Assembly (NCBI RefSeq): GCF_014270105.1
Contig: NZ_JACNMF010000002.1
Span: forward strand, 496,001 to 560,000
Source of the DNA: Hyunsoonleella aquatilis
Lineage (GTDB): Bacteria; Bacteroidota; Bacteroidia; Flavobacteriales; Flavobacteriaceae
Direction of reading: 5' to 3'
Length of the DNA: 64,000 nucleotides
Below the pieces are notes generated by a model. The model had not been told where the DNA came from. It made no database searches and saw only the letters and a program-made list of their open reading frames with translations. Shown piece by piece: positions 18,409-27,700 of the stretch (positions are counted from its first letter, which is position 1; each line of letters starts with the position of its first letter). The position numbers and the translations under genes are program-made.

Positions 18409-18553
18409 ACACACCCCTTATCCCCATAGCTATCTTGATCTCCTTTTTAGGAGGGATACTCAAAACCTAAAAAAACTAACATCTAAAATGAAGCAATCAA
18501 AAAACACTGAACACAACGAGTCCCCTCTAAAAAGAGGGGATTTAGGGGTGTGT
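18409..18553. repeat. nested hairpins between rimK and the deacylase gene
   Basis: Outer arms ACACACCCC (18409-18417) and GGGGTGTGT (18545-18553) enclose a perfect inner hairpin TCCCCTCT-AAAA-AGAGGGGA (18521-18540) and a degraded copy of the palindrome (TCCCCATAGCTATC, 18421-18434). The run of T after 18553 means the outer structure could terminate plus-strand transcripts, but the long loop makes that uncertain. Confidence 0.5.
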
Positions 18554-18595
18554 TTTTCAAACATTCGGACCTTTAATCAAATTATTTGCGCCTAA

Positions 18596-19567
18596 ATGAC
18601 GATTGAAAAGAAACCCCTAGAAATTCTCGGAACAGAAGTTCAACCTGGCGAAACGAAAGAAGTCAACTTTGATGTAGCCAATTTGCATACTGCTTCACCC
18701 ATTGACGTGCCTGTGATCATCAGCCGTTCTAAAAAGGAAGGCCCAACAGTGCTGTTTACCGCTGGTATTCATGGGGACGAAGTGAATGGGGTAGAGATTA
18801 TCCGCCAATTGATTGCAAAGGGTATCAATCAGCCAAAGTGTGGCACCATTATTTGTATGCCGGTCATCAATATTTTTGGATTTATCAACTTGAAACGTGA
18901 GTTCCCCGATGGACGGGATTTAAACCGCGTTTTTCCCGGAAGTAAACACGGGTCGCTAGCCAGTCGCGTGGCTCACAAACTCATCAATGAAGTTGTTCCC
19001 CATGCCGATTTGATTATCGATTTTCATACTGGAGGTTCAGGACGTTTTAATGCGCCACAATTACGCTATACCAAAGGCCAAAAAGACTTAGACGAATTGG
19101 CATCTGTTTTTGGTGCGCCCTTCGTGTTGTATTCCAAAAATTTAACGAAATCATTCAGGAGTACTTGTACTAAATTAGGTAAATCGATGTTACTTTTTGA
19201 AGGCGGGAAGTCTTTTCATATTGATGATGTCGTGACGAATTCGGGAGTGAATGGTTCCAAGCGGGTTTTGAAACATTTGGGCATGTTGAAAACCGTATTT
19301 AAGTCATCCAAACCAAAAAAGAAATGTGTCTTTATTGACCAAAGCACATGGCAACGCGCAAAATATTCGGGGATGTTCAAGGCCTCGATTTCTGTAGGAA
19401 CCGAAGTTAAAAAAGAGGATATTATTGGTAATATTACAGACCCTTATGGAAAGTTCAACTATTTTGTAAGGGCACAAAACTCAGGGTATGTTATCAATGT
19501 AAATGAATTACCTATTGTGTATCAAGGGGATGCCCTGTTTCATATTTCGACTGATATTAAATCTTAA
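18596..19567 (+). CDS. succinylglutamate desuccinylase/aspartoacylase family zinc deacylase
   Basis: A 323-residue M14-superfamily protein of the AstE/AspA group, which hydrolyses N-acyl amino acids. Zinc ligands are H59 and E62 (GIHGDE) and H144 (DFHTGG). DLNRVFPG (108-115) is the substrate-carboxylate region. The C-terminal 90 residues form the usual small beta-domain (GTEVKKEDIIGNI...YVINVNELPIVYQGD). Family knowledge gives hydrolase activity but not the substrate. It follows rimK and lies 2 bp before the 5-formyl-THF cyclo-ligase gene, so the latter two are surely co-transcribed. Because M14 enzymes also include deglutamylases, a link to RimK is worth testing. Confidence 0.88.
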   Translation: MTIEKKPLEILGTEVQPGETKEVNFDVANLHTASPIDVPVIISRSKKEGPTVLFTAGIHGDEVNGVEIIRQLIAKGINQPKCGTIICMPVINIFGFINLKREFPDGRDLNRVFPGSKHGSLASRVAHKLINEVVPHADLIIDFHTGGSGRFNAPQLRYTKGQKDLDELASVFGAPFVLYSKNLTKSFRSTCTKLGKSMLLFEGGKSFHIDDVVTNSGVNGSKRVLKHLGMLKTVFKSSKPKKKCVFIDQSTWQRAKYSGMFKASISVGTEVKKEDIIGNITDPYGKFNYFVRAQNSGYVINVNELPIVYQGDALFHISTDIKS

Positions 19568-19569
19568 AA

Positions 19570-20133
19570 ATGACCAAATCAGAACTTCGAAAAAAATATA
19601 AAGCACTACGCTCCGAACTTTCAGAAGATCAAATTGAGGACCTCAGTATGGCCATCGCCAATCAACTTTTAAAATTACCCATTTGGGATTTTTCCTTTTA
19701 TCATATTTTTCTATCCATCGAAGAACAAAAGGAAGTCAACACCGATTATATTTTGAACATTCTTTCAGGAAAAGACAAGAATATTGTGATCTCTAGAAGT
19801 AATTTTACAACAAACGAACTCACACACTTTTTATTGACCGATAACACCGTTATTAAAAAGAACAACTACAATATCCCTGAACCTGCTGATGGCATTGAAA
19901 TCTCAAACGATAAAATTGATGTGGTGTTTATACCACTTTTAGCTTTTGACAAAAAAGGCAATCGGGTGGGTTACGGCAAAGGCTTTTATGACACCTTTTT
20001 AGATAAATGCAACCCTGAAACCCTTAAAATCGGTTTGTCTTTTTTTGAAGCCGAAAATGAGATTAGTGATGCTTTTGAGGGTGATGTTGGGTTGGATTAT
20101 TGTATCACTCCGAAAACAATTTGTGCCTTTTAG
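19570..20133 (+). CDS. 5-formyltetrahydrofolate cyclo-ligase
   Basis: A 187-residue ATP-dependent enzyme that converts 5-formyl-THF to 5,10-methenyl-THF, rescuing folate from a dead-end form. Marks are the N-terminal KSELRKKYKALR helix, FIPLLAFDKKGNRVGYGKGFYD (about 122-141, the ATP/phosphate loop of the family) and normal length (180-200). It starts 2 bp after the deacylase stop. Its 3' end overlaps the convergent lspA stop by 4 bp, leaving no room for a separate terminator. Confidence 0.93.
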   Translation: MTKSELRKKYKALRSELSEDQIEDLSMAIANQLLKLPIWDFSFYHIFLSIEEQKEVNTDYILNILSGKDKNIVISRSNFTTNELTHFLLTDNTVIKKNNYNIPEPADGIEISNDKIDVVFIPLLAFDKKGNRVGYGKGFYDTFLDKCNPETLKIGLSFFEAENEISDAFEGDVGLDYCITPKTICAF

Positions 20134-20753
20134 TCGTTTTTAGCAAACGCCTGTTTATTAAATACAATCAACATCAAAAACCCCGTACTAATGGCCATGT
20201 CGGCAATATTAAATACTGGTTCAAAAAAAGTGAAGAATTGACCGCCGTAAACTGGCACCCATTCAGGAAGATACCCTTTGTAAAATGGAAAGTACAACAT
20301 ATCCACAACTTTGCCATGAAGCAATGTGTCATAACCCCCAGTTTCTGGAAGAAATTCAGCCACCTCCCCCATACTTTCACCAAACAAGACACCATAAAAC
20401 ACGGAATCGATAATGTTCCCAAGTGCACCTGCAAAAATTAGGGCAATAGCGATTATCAATATTTTGGAGCCTCTATTTTTTACCGAACGATACAACCAAT
20501 ATCCAATCCCAAAAATAGCAACTACCCTAAACAAGGTGAGACATTTTTTGGCTGTCCGTTCGGACATAAAGGTCAAAAAATCACTGATTTTTGTTCCCCA
20601 TGCCATTCCATCGTTTTCAATAAAATATATTTTAAACCAACTGAATACTTCAACACTTTCATGAAGCATGAAATTGGTTTTGATGTAAATCTTACTTATT
20701 TGGTCGATAAGTAAAATAATGAGGATTAGAAGGGTGGATTTTTTTAGGGACAT
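20130..20753 (-). CDS. lspA: lipoprotein signal peptidase (signal peptidase II)
   Basis: A 207-residue inner-membrane aspartyl protease that removes the signal peptide of prolipoproteins. It has four membrane helices, the conserved FIENDGMAWG (45-53) and the catalytic aspartates D116 (GNIIDSVFYG) and D185 (FNIADMAIS). It is longer than E. coli LspA (164) because of about 40 extra residues between the two aspartates (120-175), common in Bacteroidota. It fits the many lipoproteins in this window. It follows ileS and the DksA-like gene, but a hairpin terminator lies between the latter and lspA. Confidence 0.96.
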   Translation of the reverse strand: MSLKKSTLLILIILLIDQISKIYIKTNFMLHESVEVFSWFKIYFIENDGMAWGTKISDFLTFMSERTAKKCLTLFRVVAIFGIGYWLYRSVKNRGSKILIIAIALIFAGALGNIIDSVFYGVLFGESMGEVAEFLPETGGYDTLLHGKVVDMLYFPFYKGYLPEWVPVYGGQFFTFFEPVFNIADMAISTGFLMLIVFNKQAFAKND

Positions 20754-20786
20754 TAACTAATGTACGATTTCCGATTCTTTGTAAAT

Positions 20787-20823
20787 AAAAAACGCCGTTC
20801 CCTTTTGGAAGAGATTGGCGTTT
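20787..20823 (-). terminator. terminator after the DksA-like gene
   Basis: Minus strand: AAACGCC (20817-20823) pairs with GGCGTTT (20790-20796) and is followed by a T-run (20787-20792). A second hairpin of CCCCT/AGGGG type (20833-20851) lies directly before it. lspA begins at 20753, so it is expressed by read-through or from its own promoter. Confidence 0.7.
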
Positions 20824-20856
20824 CATTTTGAGCCCCCTAATTGCAAAGGGGTTTGT

Positions 20857-21240
20857 TTATTTCTGCATGTTCTTTGCCTCAATACTTAAAGTAGCATGTG
20901 GCACCAGCTCTAAACGTTTTCTATTGATAAGCTTCCCTGTAACGCGACATACACCGTACGTTTTATTTTCAATTCGAATTAAAGCATTTTTTAAGTCACG
21001 GATAAATTTTTCCTGACGTATAGCCAATTGGGAATTGGATTCCTTGCTCATCACAGCACTGCCTTCGTCAAATGCCTTAAACGTTGGAGATGTATCGTCC
21101 GTACCATTATTATGGTCGTTCATATAGGCACTTTTGATTAATTCTAAATCGTGTTGTGCTTTGTCAATTTTTTCCTGGATCAATTTTTTGAATTCTGCTA
21201 AATCAGCATCTGAATATCTTGCATTTGTATTTGAAGCCAT
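20857..21240 (-). CDS. TraR/DksA-family protein with degenerate zinc finger
   Basis: A 127-residue DksA-like protein. A coiled-coil-type helical N-terminus (about 10-90, including DDTSPTFKAFDEGSAVMSKE) leads to the C-terminal YGVCRVTGKLINRKRLELVPHATLSIEA block. The family zinc finger normally has four Cys; here only C98 is present, with other positions replaced (T101, V113, H115 nearby), so it probably does not bind zinc the usual way. This form is typical of Bacteroidota. DksA proteins enter the RNA polymerase secondary channel and adjust promoter output with ppGpp. The gene lies 4 bp after ileS, tying it to translation supply. Confidence 0.88.
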   Translation of the reverse strand: MASNTNARYSDADLAEFKKLIQEKIDKAQHDLELIKSAYMNDHNNGTDDTSPTFKAFDEGSAVMSKESNSQLAIRQEKFIRDLKNALIRIENKTYGVCRVTGKLINRKRLELVPHATLSIEAKNMQK

Positions 21241-21244
21241 ATCC

Positions 21245-24200
21245 TTAATGTTTAGTGATAAATAATTTGGTATTCACATCGTCAAAAGCAATTTCTATAC
21301 CATTATTTATCTGGTCAATTATTTCAAGTTCCTCGGTTAATGTTTCTGTTTTTATATACTCTATATTGGAGTCCACAGCTTGTTTGATCTGCTCGTCCTT
21401 TTGTAATTTTACATCTATTCTGTCGGTAACTTCAAAACCGGAATCCTTTCTTAAATTTTGGATACGGTTTACCAACTCCCTCGCAATACCTTCTTTTCGC
21501 AAGTCATCAGTTATTGTAACATCCAAAGCTACGGTTAAACTCCCTTCATTGGCTACTAACCAGCCTTCGATATCCTGAGAAGTAATCTCGACATCTTCGA
21601 GTCCTAAAGTAATGCTTTTTCCGTTTATTTCAACGTCAAAATTTCCATTTTGCTCGATTTTCTGAATATCCTCTGACGAAAACTGCATAATTGCCCCTGC
21701 AATCGCCTTCATATCCTTGCCAAAACGCGGGCCCAGCACCTTAAAATTCGGTTTTATTTTCTTAACCAAAATATCCGAAGCATCTTCAAGCAACTCAATT
21801 TCCTTTACGTTAACTTCATGTTTGATAAGATTCGAAACCGCCAAAATCTCTTCCTTTTGTTGCGTGCTATTTACAGGAATCATTATTTTTTGTAACGGCT
21901 GGCGTACCTTAATCTTTTCTTTAGCCCTTAACGACAATACAAGTGAAGAAATTGTTTGAGCAGCTTCCATTTTGCGTTCCAAACTTTTATCCACATAGGA
22001 TTCATCATACTTAGGGAAATCTGCTAAATGCACACTTTCAAAAGCTTCTTTATGGGTTACCGCATTCAAATCCAAATACAGTCTATCCATATAGAATGGT
22101 GCGATGGGCGCTCCCAATTTGGCAAGCGTTACCATACAAGTATATAACGTTTGGTAGGCTGAAATTTTATCGGTTTGATAATCGCCTTTCCAGAATCGTC
22201 TTCTACTTAAACGTACATACCAATTGCTCAAATAGTCCTGCGTAAAATCAGAAATTGCTCTGGCTGCCTTCGTGGGCTCATAATCGGCGTAATAGGCGTC
22301 AACCTTTTTAATCAAAGTATATAATTCTGAAAGAATCCATCGGTCTAATTCCGGACGCTCTTCTAACCGAATATCAGCCTCGGTGTAACTAAAATTATCC
22401 AGATTAGTATATAAACTGAAAAACGAATAAGTATTGTAAAGCGTTCCGAAGAATTTACGCTTCACTTCCTCAACACCGTCCAAATCAAACTTCAGATTAT
22501 CCCAAGGATTTGCATTTGAAATCATGTACCAGCGTGTGGCATCCGCACCATAGGTACTCAAAGTTTCAAATGGATCGACCGCATTACCTAAACGCTTAGA
22601 CATTTTTTGTCCGTTTTTGTCCAACACTAAACCGTTAGACACAACATTTTTATAGGCGATGGAATCAAAAACCATCGTTCCGATAGCATGCAAAGTGTAG
22701 AACCACCCACGTGTTTGGTCAACGCCTTCTGCTATAAAATTAGCTGGAAAGGTAACGCCATCATCGATAAATTCTTTATTCTCAAAAGGATAATGCCACT
22801 GAGCATAAGGCATAGAACCAGAATCGAACCACACATCAATCAAATCACTTTCACGCTTCATTGGTTTTCCTGATGGCGAAACCAAAATGATGTCGTCAAC
22901 AATATTTTTATGCAAATCGATTTTGGCGTAATTATCATCGGAATTGTTTCCGATTTCGAAATCAGCGAAAATATCAGCTTTCAAAACGCCTTCACTGACA
23001 GCTTTGACCATTTCGGCTTTTAACTCCTCAACCGAACCAATGCACAATTCTTCTTTTCCATCTTCTGTTCTCCAAATCGGCAAAGGAATACCCCAATAGC
23101 GCGAACGGGATAGATTCCAATCGTTGGCATTTGCCAGCCAGTTACCAAACCTACCTGTTCCAGTAGCCTTTGGTTTCCAATTAATAGTTTCGTTCAATTC
23201 GAACATCCTATCTTTCACATCCGTCACCTTGATAAACCAAGAATCCAATGGATAATAAAGAATCGGTTTATCAGTTCGCCAGCAGTTGGGATAGCTGTGC
23301 TTATATTTTTCAACCTTAAAGGCTTTATTCTCTTCTTTCAGTTTGATAGCAATTTCAACATCTACAGAACGTTCCGGAGCCTCGCCATCATTATAATACT
23401 CGTTCTTTACATACTTCCCTGCCAATTCCTTCATTTCGGGTCGGAAACGGCCTTGTAAATCAACTAATGGCACCAAATTCCCATTTTCATCCTTCACCAA
23501 CATCGGCGGCACTTCTGGCTTGGCTTGTTTAGCTACTAAAGCATCATCGGCACCAAAAGTCGGGGCTGTATGTACAATTCCAGTACCATCTTCCGTAGTA
23601 ACGAAATCTCCTGAAATAACCCTAAAGGCATTTTCGGGATTGTCGTTTGGAAGAGTATAAGGGAGCATTTGTTCATATTCAATTCCAACCAAATCCTTTC
23701 CAGCAAATTCCTTTACGATGTAATAGGGGATCTTTTTATCACCTGATTTGTAGCCAAGTAATTCAGACTTTTCTTCAACTTTACTAAACTTTCCAGAGAA
23801 CTGATAGTTTACCAACTTTTTAGCCAACACCACGTTTATTGGCTCAAACGTGTACTGATTATATGTCTCAACTAAAACATAATCAATTTTAGGACCGACG
23901 GTTAATGCGGTGTTACTTGGCAATGTCCATGGGGTGGTTGTCCATGCTAAAAAGTGAATATCACCTTCATTTTGTAAAAACTCAGGTAGTGATTCCGCTT
24001 TTGCTTTGAATTGAGCAACAATAGTTGTATCCGTAACATCTTGATATGTACCGGGTTGGTTCAATTCATGTGAACTTAACCCTGTTCCCGCTTTTGGTGA
24101 ATAAGGCTGAATCGTATAGCCTTTATAAAGAAGGTTTTTATCATAAATCTGCTTGAGCAACCACCAAACCGATTCCATATATTTAGGCTCATAAGTGATA

Positions 24201-24649
24201 TAAGGATCGTCCATATCCACCCAATAGCCCATTTTTTCGGTAAGGTCGTTCCATACATCGGTATATTTCATGACCGCTTTTCGACAGGCTTCGTTGTAAG
24301 CTTCGACTGAAATCGTTTTACCGATATCCTCCTTCGTAATACCCAATTCCTTTTCAACACCCAACTCAATTGGTAGTCCGTGAGTATCCCAACCTGCTTT
24401 TCGCTTTACTTGAAAGCCTTTCATGGTTTTATACCTTGGAAAAATATCTTTAATGGCACGCGCCAAAACATGGTGCACCCCGGGCAATCCGTTTGCTGAA
24501 GGAGGGCCTTCATAAAATACATATGGCTCATTCCCTTCCCTCGTAGTTACACTTTTTTCAAAAACGTTGTTTTCCTGCCAATAGTTGAGAATTTCCTCCG
24601 CTACTTTTGGTAAGTCAAGTCCTTTATATTCAGCAAATTTCGCGCTCAT
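21245..24649 (-). CDS. ileS: isoleucyl-tRNA synthetase, eukaryote-like (type 2) form
   Basis: A 1134-residue class I synthetase that charges tRNA-Ile. The HIGH-box region is PSANGLPGVHHVLAR (50-64) and KMSKRLGN lies near 683-690. The editing domain insert lies between, with WTTTPWTLPSNTALT. The C-terminus is long and lacks the four-Cys zinc finger of E. coli-type IleRS. The HIGH variant, length and C-terminus match the type 2 group shared by eukaryotes and many Bacteroidota, a class known for natural mupirocin insensitivity; that property is family knowledge, not shown here. It heads an operon with the DksA-like gene. Confidence 0.96.
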   Translation of the reverse strand: MSAKFAEYKGLDLPKVAEEILNYWQENNVFEKSVTTREGNEPYVFYEGPPSANGLPGVHHVLARAIKDIFPRYKTMKGFQVKRKAGWDTHGLPIELGVEKELGITKEDIGKTISVEAYNEACRKAVMKYTDVWNDLTEKMGYWVDMDDPYITYEPKYMESVWWLLKQIYDKNLLYKGYTIQPYSPKAGTGLSSHELNQPGTYQDVTDTTIVAQFKAKAESLPEFLQNEGDIHFLAWTTTPWTLPSNTALTVGPKIDYVLVETYNQYTFEPINVVLAKKLVNYQFSGKFSKVEEKSELLGYKSGDKKIPYYIVKEFAGKDLVGIEYEQMLPYTLPNDNPENAFRVISGDFVTTEDGTGIVHTAPTFGADDALVAKQAKPEVPPMLVKDENGNLVPLVDLQGRFRPEMKELAGKYVKNEYYNDGEAPERSVDVEIAIKLKEENKAFKVEKYKHSYPNCWRTDKPILYYPLDSWFIKVTDVKDRMFELNETINWKPKATGTGRFGNWLANANDWNLSRSRYWGIPLPIWRTEDGKEELCIGSVEELKAEMVKAVSEGVLKADIFADFEIGNNSDDNYAKIDLHKNIVDDIILVSPSGKPMKRESDLIDVWFDSGSMPYAQWHYPFENKEFIDDGVTFPANFIAEGVDQTRGWFYTLHAIGTMVFDSIAYKNVVSNGLVLDKNGQKMSKRLGNAVDPFETLSTYGADATRWYMISNANPWDNLKFDLDGVEEVKRKFFGTLYNTYSFFSLYTNLDNFSYTEADIRLEERPELDRWILSELYTLIKKVDAYYADYEPTKAARAISDFTQDYLSNWYVRLSRRRFWKGDYQTDKISAYQTLYTCMVTLAKLGAPIAPFYMDRLYLDLNAVTHKEAFESVHLADFPKYDESYVDKSLERKMEAAQTISSLVLSLRAKEKIKVRQPLQKIMIPVNSTQQKEEILAVSNLIKHEVNVKEIELLEDASDILVKKIKPNFKVLGPRFGKDMKAIAGAIMQFSSEDIQKIEQNGNFDVEINGKSITLGLEDVEITSQDIEGWLVANEGSLTVALDVTITDDLRKEGIARELVNRIQNLRKDSGFEVTDRIDVKLQKDEQIKQAVDSNIEYIKTETLTEELEIIDQINNGIEIAFDDVNTKLFITKH

Positions 24650-24712
24650 TTATACTCAAATCTTATAAGTTCGCGAATTTAATCAATTATCCTTAAATCT
24701 TTATTCCAAAAT

Positions 24713-24742
24713 AAAAAAAAGCCAAACTGTTTGTTTGACTTT
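24713..24742 (-). terminator. terminator after the first T9SS LamG gene
   Basis: Minus strand stem AAAGTCAAAC / GTTTGGCTTT with a 5-nt loop, followed by a T-run (24713-24720). It lies 29 bp after the stop codon. Confidence 0.75.
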
Positions 24743-24770
24743 TTTCGCTTTGGTTGATATTTAGGTTTGG

Positions 24771-27700
24771 TTAATTTATAATGATCTTTTTCGTGATCAC
24801 TTGGTTCGCATCCGTCCTGAAACAGGCCACGTAGGCGCCCGTAGATGCGTCCGCCAGCTTCAGCCCCCTGTCAAGGGTGTCCCCCGATACGTTGTCCAGC
24901 TCCATAACGGACTGCCCTGTTATGCTGTACAGCGTGAATTTCGTTACCTCGCCGTTGAGTCTCTTCGCAAAGAGCATGTTGCTCCCCTTGTGGTAATAGA
25001 TATAGTCCTCGGATGCCTCGGATGCCTCGGTGCCCAAGGTACTGGCCTCCGACTGGAACACGATCTCAAACCGCTGGTTGAACTTCCCCTGCTGGGAGGA
25101 AAAACCGTAGGGCTGGCCGTTGGTAAGGTCGAAGTATTCCCCGTTCAGGTTGTCCTTTAGATAGATTTCTTGGTCGTCTTCAATATTTTCGGTTTCCGTT
25201 ATTTTTATTTCAAAGGTGTTGTTCCCCGAGGACTTGAAGTTCAACGGCACCACCTTGTCCGCCGTGATAGGCCCGTAGGCCATGATGTTCATGTTCTTGC
25301 CCTCCAGGCTGAGGCTCAGGTCGTTGTTGTTGATGTCGTCGCTCTCCGCGTCGAAGGCGTAGTCGAAGGCGTCCGATGTTTCATTACTGAAGCCCAACAG
25401 GAGCTCCCTCCTAGTGTCGGGGCCCGTTACCGAGCTGAACTCCAGGCGGACCCTTTTCATCGGGCCTTCGCCTTCTTCCGGTCCTTCCGACTTTGCGGAA
25501 GCCCCCTTCGACTTTTTGCCCCCGTTCTTGAAGAACGTGGAACCGTTGCCGTACGTGCCGTCGGCATCGGACTCTTTTATAAATAGGCGCTGGCCGTTGT
25601 TGAACTCGACCGTGCCGTCGGCAACGATCTCCGTGATGAAGCCCTGACCCACGGGCAGGTATCTTGTTGGAGTCTTCGTGCCGTCCTGATTGCCGTTGTT
25701 CGCGCCGTAGAAGCCCACGAACTGGTAGGCGCGCACCGAGCCGGTCTTGTTCACCTGGGCGTAGCCACCGTTGTACTCGTTAAGGTTGTGCGAGCTACCG
25801 CTCCACTGTTGCCACAGTTGCAACGTCCCGTCGATTACCCCGGCGTTGTCGTCGATAAACTGGTGGACGTCCAGTGCCGAGGGGTAGGGGTTGCCCAAAA
25901 GGTATTCCGTCTTCGTGGCATTGGCCACGGAGCCGGGACCGCCCCTGTCCGTTACGCTTATTAAAATAGTACCGTTGTTCGGCTTGCCCTCGAAGATATA
26001 CTGTTGCTCGGTGCCCGGTACGCCCGTGCCCTTCTGCGTATAGCCCACGCCGGGGCCCAGGTTGGTCGACGGGGCGATCTGCGCCCAGTCCCAGTAGGTC
26101 AGCCCGTTGATGAACGTATAGAGCCAATAGGTGCTGATGTTGCCGCTGGCCGTATAGTCCGAGGTAAACGAGCAGTTGAAGCCCGAGTCGTCCTTCAGCA
26201 TATCCAGGCTGAACGCCGTGTTGTTCGTATTGTTACTTGCCGTATTGTTGTCGGCCAAGCTTGTTGCTCCCTGCGATCCCACAGGGGAGGCCCAGTAGTT
26301 GTACCAGTAGGCGCTCGGTACGCCCTCCTGTCTCCGCAGTACCTTCCCGTCCGCAGAGGTCACAAGGTCGCTTTGATCGGTCTGAACCAGCTGGGAATCG
26401 CCCATCAGGTCAAGCGTGCCGTTGAGCTCCAGGTAGTAGCTGTTCTTTATTTCATTATCGCCCTGGACCGTCAATGTTGCTCCGGAATCCAGTACCAGGC
26501 CCAATGTGCTTACCGAAGTGGAAACGTCCATATCGTGGCCTACCTGGACGATGGAATATCCGGAATCGTTCAGCTCGCCCATGTCCCAGGCACTGCCCGA
26601 TGCCCAATTGGAGGTGGCATTCCAACTACCGGAACTGGATGTCCGGTAGGGCATCGGTGCCGTCTGCTCCTGTAGCGTAAGAATGTTGTACAGTTGAACC
26701 GTATGGCCGTTGGACGAGCGGTCGTCCGTCGTCGAATTGATAATGTCCGACATCGGATAATAGGCCTTCAGGCTGGACCACGATATGGTGGCTCCTGTAC
26801 TTTCGTCGCTGATGGGCTTTGGCACAACAGCACCCGTAACCAGTCCCGAAACTTCCTGTATCTCCTGGTACACCATCCTCCGTACCTGGGACGTCGTAAG
26901 CGCGGTATCAAAGACGCGGACCTCATCAATGTCCCCGTAAAAATACCCGGAATCCGACGACGAACTCTTACCGATGGTAAAGGCGTCCGTTGAGGCCGTT
27001 ATATTTGAGCTCAGCGCCCCGTCGTCGCTACCGGCCCTGAAATGCCCGTTCACGTATATTTTAAGCTTGCCCGAAGGTGCCGCATTATCAAATACCAATG
27101 CGATGTGCGCCCATACGTTGTCCGTCAGCGCATCCGAGCCCGAAAGGGAAAGGGTATGCCCGTTCAAACGAAAGGCCGGCACCTTCGAGCTGTTCACCTG
27201 CATGTGGAAGTCCCCCTGCTCCATGATCTTCCCGGTGCCCGAGAAGGAGGGGTCCACCCTTACCCAGGCCATGGCCGTCATCTGGCCGTAGCCGCTCAAA
27301 TCCAAACTGCTGTCCAGGTAATCGTCAACCCCGTCAAAATCTATCGTGGCGGAGGCGGGCGGGTTAGGGCTGAAAAGGTCGCGGTAGTCAAGGTCGCCAC
27401 CGATACCCAGATCGCCGTCACTATCGGGAAGTACCGAAAGGTCCGTAGGGTCGTCTATCTCATCGTTCGCATCGTTCGGGTCGTTGATGTCCGTGCCCTC
27501 GAAGAGCAGGTCCAGCCCGTCGTTGTCGGAGTCCGAGAACAAGGTGATGGCATCGGCCATGCCGTTCTCCTCGATGTCCAACAGTCCGTCGTTGTCGCTG
27601 TCAAGATCCAATATGTCAGGGTAGATGTCCGTGTCCGTGTTCACAACGCTGATACCGCTCCCGTAGGCAATGTCGATGCCGGTCTTGAACGAGACCGTGC

